Assembly (NCBI RefSeq): GCF_007655135.1 | Contig: NC_045128.1 | Span: forward strand, 19,128,811-19,192,810 | DNA: 64,000 nucleotides | Origin: Punica granatum | Taxonomy: Eukaryota; Streptophyta; Magnoliopsida; Myrtales; Lythraceae | Direction: 5' to 3' | In this document: piece by piece, positions 32,622-44,390 of the stretch | Layout: each line of letters starts with the position of its first letter | Numbering within the stretch: the first letter of the stretch is position 1 | The notes under the pieces: model-generated | Databases searched by the model: none | What the model was told of the DNA's origin: nothing | What the model saw: only the letters and a program-made list of their open reading frames with translations | Position numbers and translations under genes: made by a program

Positions 32622-34118
32622 TCAAGGGTGGGAGATCCTGCGCGCTCTTGCCTGCGCTCGATCCAGCGTAGCGTTCAAACGCGCTATCTCCCTGTCTTGG
32701 CCGGCTACGCGTGCACGAGTTTGAACCAACTCGCTCTGAAGCTCTCTGTGATCAGTGAGTTCTGCACGAATATCCACTAGCTCACAGCGAAGACGATCTC
32801 GTTCTGCCCTAATAACCTGCAGCTCTGTGCGCGCGACTCCTTGGACTGAGCTCTCTGCATCTGAAATGTCTGCGTGCGATGTCGGCAGCATCTGTGGCAT
32901 GCGTAGCCGACGAATAGGTGCGAATCCATATGGATGGAACTGCATCACATACGCTGTTGTAGCTGCGAAAGCTCGCTCTTCGTCAGTGGGATGTTCTGGA
33001 AAGTACAGTTCCTGGACGATGCGCGTGCTCCATAAGCGTCGGACCTCTCTAACCTGTAGAATCCTATCCGGGAGTGAAATTGTGGTGTTTGCCCACCTGA
33101 AGCGGTGTGAAGTGCGATCTGCTTCTATAGGAATATCTTGTAGCCCACCGAGTTGTCTGATGACTCGGGATGGAAAGATAAGTGTGCTCCCCAAATGACT
33201 GATTAAGGGAAGTCCTATAATCGAAGGACATCCCATGATCATGGGACCGCCAGGATTCCAACTTGTAGTCCATAAAAACTGTGCTGGGGTGAGCTCTTCC
33301 ATAAACCGCATCCAGTCGGTGTAGTTACGGTCGGAGGGTCGAAACACATGAAGTAAACGAGCGATGAGTGATCGCTCGTCAGTGATACATGAAAAAGGAT
33401 GAGATAAGCCGAACGGTCTAATGTGTGCTAGAAGTCAAATCTGAAGCAAATGTGGAGATCCTCTCATCCTGCCCCGTCGATTCTCTCGTACATAGTCAAG
33501 AGACCGAATGGTCTCAGCCAAAACGACTTCCACATAACTATGGCCTCCTACCACTTGGAGGATGACCTGAGCAAGTGCCCCGTCTGTGAGATTCGACGAG
33601 TACGGGAATAGCATAGTTCCGAAGATGAGTAAAAGAAACCCGTGACAAGCGTCTCGCTGATAAGACTCTTCTGTGGCATTCAGAGCACAGGTCTGTATGA
33701 AATCTATGAGCCATGTAGTCCTAATGCTGTGCTCCCCTCCATACTGCAGCTCGCAATGAACTTCTTCGTTGCGGAGACCTAAAAGGACGGCTAGTCTGTT
33801 CTGTATCGTGGCAAACTGGTTAGGCACCACGATGTCATGAATCGGTGTAGACAGCTGAAGAAGTGTCGCATATTCTTTTACTGTAGGGGCTAACTCTGTC
33901 CCATGAAAGCTGAAAACGGCTCGCTGTGTGTCCCAGAAACTAATAGCAGTTCTGAGTAGGGTCCAATCAACGGGAGAATCGGCGAGTAATGGTAGGTCTC
34001 CTATGAAGAGCCGGAGGAATGCACGGTCTACTGGGCGGAATATGTTCCAAAGGCGAGTAATGTCCGCAGACGGTGTGATGATGATATCCAGCCTAGGACA
34101 TGGACGCGGGCGATCCAT
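32622..34118 (-). pseudogene. E3 ORF1, DUF7745/plant-mobile-domain-like, one internal stop
   Basis: It starts MDRPRPCPRLDIIITPSADI, five bases after the donor-like GTAAG (34120-34124). Motifs VDWTLLRTAISFWD, GTELAPTVKEY, YQRDACHGFLLLIFGTMLF and AETIRSLDYVRENRRGRMRG match E1 and E2 ORF1. A TGA at 33435-33437 replaces the TGG found in E2; the same frame then runs to 32622, with a C-terminal heptad-rich region. The protein has diverged from E2's clearly more than the leader has, yet keeps the whole architecture, so the ORF was maintained across subfamilies. Function unknown. Confidence 0.85.
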
Positions 34119-34730
34119 TCTTACCTAAATGGATAAGATATTGGTTTAATGTTTATAAACAAACTGATGCAATGTCCTAGTTTGTTTTGAAAATATGCAT
34201 GCAGGTGCAGAAAATAAATTATAGCACGAGTTCTTTACATTATACAACACTCCTTTAGTGAAAACAACAAAAGGCTCGCCTAAAAGAAAAACTACGAGCC
34301 GACTCAAAGACTCAACTTTTGGGTCGGTTGGCGGCGTGAAGGTTATTTTTGGTCCAGCATGACGGTCCCTGTTTATGCATGGTTTCAGTGCTCTACTGGG
34401 AAAACCACTAACTAGGGATGGGGGCTCTCGATTCAAGGGCGTCAATTCCTTGAAATCGAGCGAGGATCTTTGGGGGCCGGATCGGTGGCGGAGCCGACTC
34501 GATCCGTTCCCTTACTCGGAACCTCTGACTAACCTAGCTTCCTAAATCGGCGCCCGTGGGATTTCAGGCGAGGTACCTAAATCCACTAGAATGATGCAAT
34601 GCAAGTGCAGAAAGTAAAGGTGCATAAAGTAGATAAGCGGAAAATTGCAGGAAGCGGTAAATAAACATGCAAGCAAGCAAACGAATCGAGCCTGAACCCA
34701 CTAAGTATGTCCCTAGTGGAGTCGCCAAGC
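34119..34730 (-). other. E3 leader and primer-binding site
   Basis: The minus-strand primer-binding site TGGCGACTCCACTAGGGA is at 34710-34727, three bases inside the LTR. The block at about 34349-34560 matches the leaders of E1, E2 and E5 far better than the surrounding sequence does. Confidence 0.85.
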
Positions 34731-37558
34731 TGTACGGACCCGAATGTGGACTCTCGTCGGGGCCCGCATTGCGCGCTTTTGGATCGCGCGGCTTGGTTGG
34801 AACGTCTACCTTCCCGTGGGGACGCGCGTCGGACACGCGTGAGAGAAGGAGTCGCCACTTATCATTTTACGACCCGACAGTCGAGGGCGGATAAGTTACC
34901 CGGGTCTAGGGGTATGGAACACCTAGTTTGTTGTTAAGGCATTGGTCTGTGCGGAACCGGAAAGTCCGTGTTCGGGGGTTCATGTTACGTGCGGGCCTAT
35001 ATCCCGCACGCCCTTTCGGTACTCTGGTTTGCTAGGCTTGCATGTTTTATTATTTACCGCGTGAATTAAGCTGCACTCGGCTCGCACGTTTTGACACCGG
35101 AGATTCGATGAACCAAACAATGTCAGTTGAGAAGCCGGGAGAGAAGTAAATCTATATGTCAGGGAATTGGTTCACAATCTTACGTTACAGTTCATCGAAC
35201 CATGGAGGTTGAATCCCTGCGTGAACCAGAACCGCGAGATCTTGGATTTACTTGTGTCTGGGCAAGCATTAGACCGATTCGATTAATTCGACTCTCGGAC
35301 CGTTCGCTCACCGACTGGAATTCTTACAGAATAAATGCATCAAATAGAATCCTTACAATGCTCTCAAAACAATAAATACAAATTACAAAAGGGTCGAATT
35401 CCAGTCGTTTTGCGTTCGGTTATTATTCCACTCTAACTCACCGTGAGTTTAGGGAAAAGACCGAAGCACTGAAATTCAATGGATGCTCTCGCTGAATAGG
35501 GCGTTGGACCCTGTGAGTGTTGATTAGGGTGTTGGACCCTGTGCTCGATGATTAGGGCGTTGAACCCTAATATTATTCGGCCTAGGGATCAGGCTCGACC
35601 CGCATGGCAAACAGGTGCGGTAAGATAACACGCAACATGTTAATAACAGATAAAGTGTTTGTTATTGTCGTGTTTACGTGAATTAACAGATTATTAAGCC
35701 AGGGGTGTTTTTGCAAGCAAATGCCATATTCTAAACAATCAAACGTGTGCCAACGCTTTAGCATTCGGCTTTGTTTTGAGAACTTGACAAAGAGAGTCAA
35801 ATCTCAGGTGTGTGGATTGCTTTTACAGTTGTTCTGTATTGTGACACTGAATCACCACTGAATTAACCAAACTCGTGTTTTGATTCTAGATTCGGAATCT
35901 AGAATTCCTCCTAACCATTATCTAGTGTTTGGTTAGGTCGAGTGAAAGGTTAATCGGCATTTCGCATGTTTTCTGACAGAGATAACTGTTCTAGTTACCC
36001 GAGTCTATGTTAGGATAACAGAAACTCATCAGTTAGATAAGAAAATGCTATACAGATGAACCTGCACCTGAACAGGTAGCCCATTCTTATCCCGTACTGT
36101 AGTGTTTCTGTCATGCTAACCCTAAGGGTGTCGCTGAATTGTGAAAAGACGATTTTGCCCTTTATTTGAAAATTGTTTTCAGAAAAGGGGAAAACATCGC
36201 AGTGCGGGCCACCTCGGCCTGTAGCCGGTGTCAACCAAATCCCTGGATCATCCAGGGTTATGCAAGAACCCCGGAAAAGCCAAGGAACCGGTCAATCCAC
36301 CCGGAAGTGATCTAGAAAGATCTTCTGTATCGTGACCTAAGCTACCTGGAATCAGGTAAAAACTCAAGTTGAGACACAGAAGCCCTTTTTAGACGTCCAT
36401 GCTACATCGGACCGCATGTTTTGGGTTTTGAAATTGATAAGTTTAAAAAGGGCACCAACGTCCTTTGACGACTCGTCGACGCGAGTTATCAGTTAATGTC
36501 CAATTCGGGTAAACTTTATCAGTGTGAAGTGGGTTTAATCATGTGAGCGTCCCGATTAACCCGTTTGTGGAATTAATGCTTAAGGGTTATAGCCGAATGC
36601 ATTAATTAGGAAAACGATTCGTGATTCGACGACCAACATGAATCCATAACGATCAAGGATAATTCAGTTGAATAACCGACAATATCCTTATAACCGAATG
36701 GATCTAAATGAGTCCTCGATACATGAATCCATGTACGTTAATTTTAAAAGAGTCTTTACACGATACTTTAACATAGGAATCGTAAAGACATTGAAGTAAA
36801 AATTCACACCATCCGATAAACGAATTAAACTTGAGATAAGGAACTCATTCTTGACCCAAGGAAGGCCAAGAAGCCCTCGGCTTCATCTTATGAAAGGTGG
36901 CCGAAGATTCTCATGGCTCTATCCGAGTCACAAATGATTTCCTAATCGTGGTTCAATTATTTTTCGCATGGTCAAACATCAACCGTGATATATAGCACTC
37001 CTTTTTAATAAAGCCGACGTTATCACGATTTGTTTAGCTCATTTAAACATATAAACATTCACAAACGTGTCAATTAAGGAAAAGGATAAAATAACACCGG
37101 CTTCATGCATGCAATAATGATAAGACAAACTCGGAAGCTAGCTTGAATAGGCTAAGGAGACCGATCTTAACCCGAAAAGAGCAATTTAAGTCTCAACCCT
37201 TTCATTTAGAGAGTTGGCCGAGAATTAATTTGCCGTAGTCGAGTCGGGATAGTCTTCTTTACGATGATCCAAGCCCTTTTCCGACATGATAGCAAGTCAT
37301 AAGATAGTGCACATGCATAATATAACATAAAATTGCATAAAAATTAAATCTTGCAAATGAAACATGCATGAAACACCATAATACTCCATAGCCATGCAAA
37401 AATATAAAAAGCCCTAACTCCTCTAAGTCGAAAATGTTTTACCTAGCCTCGGAATACGAGGAAAGAGTCGGGGAAGTGTTTGAGAGTCGGGTGACTCGGT
37501 GGAACCCTTAAAAGGGTATTCGGGTGCACGGGTGGACGTGCACGGGCGCGGTCAAGCA

Positions 37559-38254
37559 CGGTGACGGGCGCTGATGGGCACGAACGGGCGCTGATGGGCA
37601 CGGGCGTGCTCGATGACGGGCGCTGGTGGCGCACGGTGACTGGCACGAGCGGCACTGGTGACGGGCACGGATGTGCGGGTGACGGGCGCGGACGCGCTGG
37701 TGACGGGCGCGGACGCGCTGGTGACGGGCACGGGCGCGCTGGTGACGGGCACGGACGCGCTGGGTGACGAGCGCTGGTGGCGCTGGTGACGGGTGCGGGC
37801 GTGCTGGTGACGGGCACGGGCGTGCTGGTGATGGGCACGGGCGTGCTGGTGACGTGCACGGACGCACTGGGTGACGAGCGCTGGTGGCGCTGGTGACGGG
37901 CACGGACACGCTGGGTGATGGGCGCGGGTGGCGCTGGTGACGGACGCTGGTGACGGGCACGGGCGTGCTGATGACGGGCACGGGCGTGCTGGTGACGGGC
38001 GCGGGTGGCGCTGGTGACGGGCACGGGCGTGCTGGTGACGGGTGCGGGTGGCGCTGGTGACGGACGCAAGTTGCGCTCGGTGACAGACACTGGTGACACT
38101 CGTGGGTTGCGCTCGGTGACGCTCGGTGACGGACGCGGGTTGCGCTCGGTGACAGACGCTGGTGACGCTCGCGGGTTGCGCTCGGTGACGCTCGGTGACG
38201 GACGCGGGTTGCGCTCGGTGACGCTCGGTGACGGACGCTGGTGACGCTGGTGAC
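37559..38254. repeat. GC-rich minisatellite in E3 5' LTR
   Basis: Same word set as 15411-15932 but expanded and rearranged. Since both LTRs are identical at insertion, the length change arose afterwards (or by assembly error). Confidence 0.9.
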
Positions 38255-38581
38255 GCGTCACTGTTCACCCGAGAGCTCCAACTTCACCCGAAACGACCAA
38301 AACGATGAGCAAACGACTCCAAACTAAAAACTGGGTTCAGAAATGGAATCCTTGGGTCCGAAACATGTCGTCTATGAAGTTTGAAGAATTTTGGATATAA
38401 GTCGGAATAGTGCTCGCTATGGATCCCGACCTAAACTCTAAAGATATTTGGCTTGGTTTTTGGTTTTCATGATGTTCTTTGCTTGCTGCTGGTTCCTAAG
38501 AAGTTGAGAGCATTTTCTAGAGGGAGAAACTAGCAAGATCATGTGTGCTTCATGAGTGATTAGCTTAATGACAAGTAGGCA

Positions 38582-38589
38582 ATATATAT
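38582..38589 (-). promoter_or_regulatory. TATA-like box of E3 5' LTR
   Basis: Minus strand ATATATAT lies in a segment of about 38 bp that is missing in the 3' LTR. Distance to the LTR start (about 1.6 kb) is similar to the TATAAG box in the other family. Confidence 0.5.
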
Positions 38590-40192
38590 GTGAAGCTAAT
38601 GAGCAATTAAGCAAAACAAAGCACCATTAAGGGCCTCATTGGCAAAAGTCGGTTGCCCTAATGAAGATGAGGATGAATGTCCTCCATGTATCTTGATGAG
38701 GAAGAGCCAAGAAGCATTAATGGAGGTGTAGTTAATGGTTTGAGTGTTGACTAGAAAGACCAAAGATATTTTGGGCTAAGTGATGGCAAGAGAGAAAGGG
38801 GAAAAGGCCGAAAACTTTGGGGCAAAGGGCGGTTGCCCTTGGGCAGCCTGTGGGTCCCACGGCTTGTGAGGAGAAACCGGGAAAAGACTCGAGTCTCGAT
38901 TGGTCGCGTATTCGAAGTTCGTGGTTCGAATTGAACGTCGAATTGTCGGTATACGCGTGAAAACGGAGTTAATGAGCCCGAGATTGACATTTTCCATTGA
39001 GAAATGCCCCGGAAGCATATGAGGCTCGGAAGCCGGTTTTGCTCATTGCAGATGACCAGAGCGAAATTGTCCGCTTCTGACAGCATATCTTGTGTCTGCA
39101 TCTCACGTTGGTCATTTTGACATCAATTGTCAGACAACGTGAACAATCATCCTTTAAGCCAGTAATGCTAACGTGGGGCCGGAGACATCCTAGGAGGTCG
39201 AAACTGGTTTTCTCAGGATGACTTCTGAGTTGCTTGGGCACTCCGGAGATTACTGTAATCTCTGTTTGTCAAGATCAGACCTCCAAGGACTTGAAGAGTG
39301 TATCTGAGACCTCTAAAGCACTGTTCGAGAGATCTAGATGAGTTGTGTGATTTATTCCGACGATTCCACATTGAGCCTTGAGAAGGCTAGCATTGTGTAA
39401 CGTAAGCATTCGGCGTCAAGTTTCCCCAAAGAGGACCTCCGGATATGGATTTCCACTGAAAATGGTCATTTCCGCTCCTCGGAGGTTACTCGGGAAACTG
39501 TGAAGGGTTTTGCCGTCTGTTTTGCCTCATTGTGAATGTCTGCTAGAGTTTTCTGGGCAATGCGGTATGAACTTCATTTGCCGTAATTCCATCAGACCAT
39601 TCTCCGGCTATGCTCTTTTGAAGAGGGGTATGCTTGTTTTGCCGTTCGGAAGTCATTTGAGGTATCTGTGTGACTTCCAAGAGACAATCTGAAGCATTGT
39701 TCATGCTCTGTGTGCTGATGGGGCATGGCCGCGTCTGATATTTGGCATTAACTTTTCTCCAGGAAACCGGCATTTTTGGACTTCCACTGAAAAGTTGTCT
39801 GTATACAGAAAATTGTTCTGTATAGAGCAGATGATTTGCAAAATGCCTTTGAAGACATTTTCCATCTTTTTGGCATTGAAGTGGATTTTTGGAGTCCAAT
39901 ATTGGCTATCTTCCGATGACCGAGCGAACTATCGGAAAATAGTACCGTCCATGCGATATACTGAAAATGCCGGTTTTGGACATTGTTGAATTCTCTGGTC
40001 GCTCTGTTGCCCTTTGGTGACCCCTAGAGTCCTTCTGTCATGTCCATGGGCCGTTTGCTCAATTTTGCCAACTTGAGGATGAATAGTGATTTCTCGCTCT
40101 GTCGAGCCGTTTTCTGTGTTCTGCTCAAGTCGTGGCTTGGATCATTGCTAATATCATTGTTTGGAATGGTGAGCCAAAATGGGGTGCTGACA

Positions 40193-40197
40193 CCATG
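40193..40197. repeat. TSD of E3, right copy (CCATG)
   Basis: Matches 12580-12584; the E2 leader resumes after it. Confidence 0.95.
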
Positions 40198-40461
40198 CAT
40201 ACACAGGGACCGTCATGCTGGACCAATTTTACCTCCATGCCGTCAACCAACCCAAAGTCGAGTCCTCGAGTCGGCCCGTAGTTTTTTTTTTTTAGGACGG
40301 ACATTTTTGTTGTTTTTGTAAGAAAGAGCGATGTATACTGTAAAGAACACAACTATAGTTTATCTTTCCGCGCTGCATACATTTTTTCGAAAAAAACTTA
40401 GGACATTACATTGATTTGATTCTAAAAACGTTAAGCCGGCATCTCCTCCATCTAGGTAAGG
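40198..40461 (+). other. E2 leader, right part
   Basis: Colinear with E1 4456-4691, with a small insertion around 40240-40275. It ends in TCTAG|GTAAG directly before the ORF1 ATG (donor-like GT at 40456-40457). Confidence 0.85.
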
Positions 40462-41961
40462 ATGGACCGCCCGGCTCCCGGTCTTAGGCTCAAAGCAATC
40501 ACGCTGCCAAGGCAAGACATCATGCGCATCTTGAGGACTCTCCGGCCGGTGGACCACGCATTCATCCAGAACATCATCGGAGACGTGGTCATGCTCACCG
40601 AGACTCCAGTAGACTGGATCTTCCTGAGGACCGCCGCCGAACTTTGGGATCCCGAGCACGTGGTATTCAATTTCCAGGGGACAGAGCTAGCCCCTACGAT
40701 CGAGGAGTACACGGCACTCATCCAGAGGCCCACACCCACGACCCAAGGCATATTCAGACCCAACCCGTTCACAATCATCCAGGGTCAGCTCTCCACTCTT
40801 CTCCACATACCCGCTCAAGATATCCACGAGGAGCTTCATCAAAGGTGGGATCAAGGCATTAGGATTGCGTGGCTCTTCGATTGGACGCTCCTCCGCGCAA
40901 TGACGCCTACTACGGCTTCCTATCAGCGCGATGCTTGCCATGGATTCCTGCTCTTAATCTTTGGCACCCTCCTGTTCCCGTACTCACTGAACCTCATCGA
41001 CGGGGCTATAGCCCAAGTCGTCCTCCAAGCGGTGGGAGGCCATAGTTATGTGGAGGCTTTGTTAGCCGAGACCGTTCGGTCTCTTGACTATGTTAGGGAG
41101 GTTCGGCGCGGAAGGATGAGAGGATCCCCGCACTTGCTACAGATTTGGCTTCTAGCTCATATCCGCCCGTTCTGCTCGTCACATCCGTTCTCCTACATCG
41201 CCGACGAGCGCTCGCTGATCGAACGCTTGGCGCCGGTCATCCCACCTCCCGAGCACAGCTTCTTGGAATGGAGGCGCTTTTGGCGCGAGCTGACGCCCTC
41301 ACGGTTCCTATGGGTCGCCCGATGGAATCTCGGCGGCCCCATGATCACGGGATGTCCCAGAATTGTGGAAGTTCCCCTCCTCAGCCATTTGGGGAGCACC
41401 CTCATATTTCCCAGCCAAGTAATCAGACAACTCGGCGGCCTACAGGACATTCCCGTCGAGGCGGACCGCCTACCTTTCCACATCCAATGGGCCGACTCCA
41501 CGTCCACGGCCCCCGATAGATTCCTACAGATTCAGGAGATCCGCCGTCAGCGGGACGCTAGCACCATACAGCGCCTATATTTCCCCGAGCACCCCACCGA
41601 CGAGGAGCGAGCATTTTCTGCCACCTCAGCATACGTGGCCCGGTTCTACTCGCAAGGATCGACGCCACCACAACGGCCTCAGGCCACCCCGACTCCCCAC
41701 GCTACATCCACCCTCGCCCCCGAAGCCGAGAGTTCTATCCAAGCGGCCATGCACGCGGAGCTACGGGCCGTCAGGGAAGAACGGGATAGGCTTCGTTGCG
41801 AGCTTGTTGACTCCCGCGCAGAGGTCGCGGACTACAGGGAGGTTCAGACACAGCTAACTCGAGCACGCGCCCGGGTCGCACACTTATACCGGGAGATGGC
41901 CCGCTTGGACGCGGAGTTGGATCGAGTGCACAAGAGGGCGCGCAACCTCGCCCATCCTTAG
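40462..41961 (+). CDS. E2 ORF1, intact 499-residue DUF7745/plant-mobile-domain-like protein
   Basis: This is the only full-length, unbroken protein gene of any size in the window. The start ATG (MDRPAPGLRLK) is shared with E1 and E3. Residues about 45-90 hold VDWIFLRTAAELWDPEH and GTELAPTIEEYTALIQRP. Residues about 150-240 hold SYQRDACHGFLLLIFGTLLF, AETVRSLDYVREVRRGRMRG and HLLQIWLLAH, matching the DUF7745 pattern as I recall it and distantly the plant mobile domain (MAIN/MAIL). The last ~80 residues are Arg/Glu/Leu-rich with heptads, a likely coiled coil for self-assembly. No signal peptide or membrane segment is evident. Role unknown; retention in an element that lost pol suggests a cis role or an RNA/particle function. 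Confidence 0.88.
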   Translation: MDRPAPGLRLKAITLPRQDIMRILRTLRPVDHAFIQNIIGDVVMLTETPVDWIFLRTAAELWDPEHVVFNFQGTELAPTIEEYTALIQRPTPTTQGIFRPNPFTIIQGQLSTLLHIPAQDIHEELHQRWDQGIRIAWLFDWTLLRAMTPTTASYQRDACHGFLLLIFGTLLFPYSLNLIDGAIAQVVLQAVGGHSYVEALLAETVRSLDYVREVRRGRMRGSPHLLQIWLLAHIRPFCSSHPFSYIADERSLIERLAPVIPPPEHSFLEWRRFWRELTPSRFLWVARWNLGGPMITGCPRIVEVPLLSHLGSTLIFPSQVIRQLGGLQDIPVEADRLPFHIQWADSTSTAPDRFLQIQEIRRQRDASTIQRLYFPEHPTDEERAFSATSAYVARFYSQGSTPPQRPQATPTPHATSTLAPEAESSIQAAMHAELRAVREERDRLRCELVDSRAEVADYREVQTQLTRARARVAHLYREMARLDAELDRVHKRARNLAHP

Positions 41962-42282
41962 GATTAGTAGGCGCACTCATTTTTTTGCCCTCGCTCGGAC
42001 CCACGCCACTTTCGAGCAGCCACCGAGTGCAAAGGGATGTCGGCTTTACGTTTATGTTCCTTTCTTTTCTTCCGAATGTTCTATTTTGTAAAACCATGGA
42101 ACTTGGAGCTAATCAATGTAACGACATTAGTGTTTTGAAAGCTCATGCATCTCATGCATTTTGTCATTTTACTTAATTCCGCACTTATCATTCGAGTTAT
42201 CGGTGTCTGTCCTTACACATTCTTGGAATCTAGGTGATCACAACTGGTGTCACACCGCTACCCGACTCGTCAACGTCTCAGG
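41962..42282 (+). other. E2 spacer between ORF1 and gag
   Basis: Same layout as the E1 spacer: conserved block at 42086-42150, then acceptor-like TCTAG|GTGATCACAACTGG (AG 42232-42233) and CTCAG just before the gag ATG at 42283. Confidence 0.55.
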
Positions 42283-44390
42283 ATGGCGGAAGGAGATCAT
42301 GTCGATATTTCCGAAGAAGTCAACCCTTCGGTCCCGATCCTTTCTCAACTACCGCAGACACACGCCCTGCCACCTCTTACTCCTGCAGGCGTACTCCCGG
42401 CATACTCCGGCGCCCTTCCGACGCATCTCCCACCCCCGGCACCTTCAGGGGTGCCTCTCCCACCGGCCTCACCAACATCCGCCGCCACCAATGACCAAGC
42501 CCGCATTGCGGCCCTCGAGGGCACGGTTAACCAAATGACCACCAATATGGCGGAGCTACTCGCCTTGCTCAGAGGACCCAACCGGGCCTCCTCGAGTTCC
42601 ACACCTCCGCCGGGACAAGGGCCAATGACTGAGCCGACTCCCTGGATTCCGCCGACTCAGGCCCCGGAGAATATGGAGGCACCCCCGCCGCAAACATTGC
42701 ACACGTCCATGGCTCATCCTGTCACCGGCCCATATCCGCCACCACCGGCCCCCACGGCCGTCCCTCTTCCACCGGCAGCCTTCCTATCCTCGGAACACAT
42801 TCTGTCCGCACCTCCGCCCGTCTCCATACCGGCCCCGGCTATGGCCTACACAATACCTCCGCCGACGGTTTTTTCGACGACCAACGCACCCGCTCCAACT
42901 CACTTTCAAGCCACGGAGCTCCCTCCCTTTCCGTCTCTACAGCCTCACACCGGCCTCTCCTACCAGGCCTCTCCTACCAGGCACCGCCTCCCATAAACAC
43001 CACCTTCCACGAACCGGGCACACCCACCCATGCGGCCCAATTCGCCTCACCGACGTACTTCTTCCCCGAGGCCGACGCCGAACAGGAGCGTAGGTTGAAG
43101 CGAATGGAGGAAACGATACAGGCCCTTCAAGCGAACGATGTTCGTCCTGACGCCCGCTATGGCGACTGTAGCCTATTCCCGGGCATGCGCCTACCCCCGA
43201 AGTTCAAGGTTCCAGAGTTCAAGACCTATGAAGGCACAACGGATCCACGCCACCACCTCCGCCATTATTGAGGGAAGATGCTGCAGTATTGGGAATACGA
43301 GGAATTTGCCATCCACTCCTTCCAGGATAGCCTGTCAGGATCGGCCCTCGATTGGTTCATGTCGCTGAAGGCTGAAGACATCCCGACGTGGGAGGACCTC
43401 TCTCGGAAGTTCATCGACCAGTACCGGTATTGCGCAGAAACGCCTCCCACCCTTTTGGAGCTAAGCACGAAAGAAATGGCGCGGGGCCAAAAGTTTGAGG
43501 AGTATGCTACCAAGTGGCTGACTCAAGCAGCAAAGCACATCCCTCCGATCAGCAAGGCGCAACAGATCCAACTGTTCCACTCCACGCTAAGAGGAGTGTA
43601 TTATTCGCATTTGTTGGCCCACACTTCCTCATTCTCCAGTATGATCGACGCTGGGAAGAAACTTGACATGGGCATCAAGCTTGGGAAGATAGAAGGACCG
43701 ACCGGAAAGGAGGAGCAGTCATCAAAGAATGCCGCTACTGCGCCATCACCAACGGGTAACAAAAAGGGCAGAGACACGTCCGTTAATGCCGTCAACCTTG
43801 GACACCAAATGCCCATGCCGTACCAGCAGCAATACCCGGCCCTGCCGATTAATTACTCGGCGCCACCGGCTTACCCTCCGACACGGGCCCCGCAACCACA
43901 CGGTCACAATTACACGTCTACCCCTCATTGGGCATCTCCAAATGGGCCCTTAGCTTTAGGAGCTCCACCAACGGCTCAACAAGCCCCAAACTTGCAACCC
44001 CGACAAGGAGGGCAGGCTAGGCCGCGTCCGCAATACCCGCCTTTACTGGTTCCCCAGTCACAAGTCTATCGCCAACTTCTGGCAGCTAAGGAAATTAGAC
44101 CCGTGGCCCCTCATCCTCAGTTCAATCCCGCGAATCAAGATCAGAATCTCCGTTGTGAATACCATATGGGCGCTCCGGGGCACACTACGGACGAATGTTA
44201 CACCCTCCAGGGCAAATTACAGGAGATGATTGAGAAGAACCGACTCTCTTTCAATGAAGTCAAGCCACCGAATGTCCAGGCTAACCCTCTCCCCGACCAT
44301 GGATCAAGCTCTGACGCGGCTATCGATCTAATCGGTATTTACCCTAGAGGCAAGGACAACGCCGAAGAGGAAGGGTTGATTTCCCCATGA
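42283..44390 (+). pseudogene. E2 gag, broken by a 14-bp duplication and one stop
   Basis: MAEGDHVDISEEVNPSV starts the Pro-rich N-terminal part. A direct 14-bp duplication (42954-42967 and 42968-42981) shifts the frame, and the old frame ends at 42996. The continuation carries FFPEADAEQERRLKRMEETI, then a TGA at 43269-43271 where E1 has CGG. From 43278 the capsid-like region is open (MLQYWEYEEFAIHSFQDSL, GSALDWFMSL, LFHSTLRGVYYSHLL), followed by a Pro/Gln-rich linker and a zinc-knuckle variant Cys-x2-His-x5-His-x4-Cys (CEYHMGAPGHTTDEC). It ends at 44390, before any protease. Confidence 0.92.

Larger units (their letters stand above)
12585..40192 (-). mobile_element. E3: pol-bearing Ogre-type element in reverse orientation, split by solo LTR E4
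   Basis: Reading the minus strand: 5' LTR (34731-40192), primer-binding site, leader, ORF1, gag, protease, RT/RNase H, second RNase H, integrase, 3' non-coding repeats and hairpins, polypurine tract, 3' LTR (12585-17830). Without E4 and its TSD it is about 22.4 kb, at the large end for plant LTR elements. LTR sequence and 3' end (CCGTACA) differ from the E1/E2/E5 family, but LTR start, primer site and polypurine tract match. All ORFs are damaged by stops and frameshifts. Confidence 0.95.
34731..40192 (-). repeat. E3 5' LTR (5,462 bp)
   Basis: Partner of 12585-17830. It keeps the TATATAT box (38582-38589) lost from the 3' LTR and has the longer minisatellite (37559-38254). Open frames inside it are shadows of repeat composition. 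The hairpin/donor site is at 37439-37457, a long hairpin at about 36855-36920 and the internal primer-site core at 34848-34857. Confidence 0.95.
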
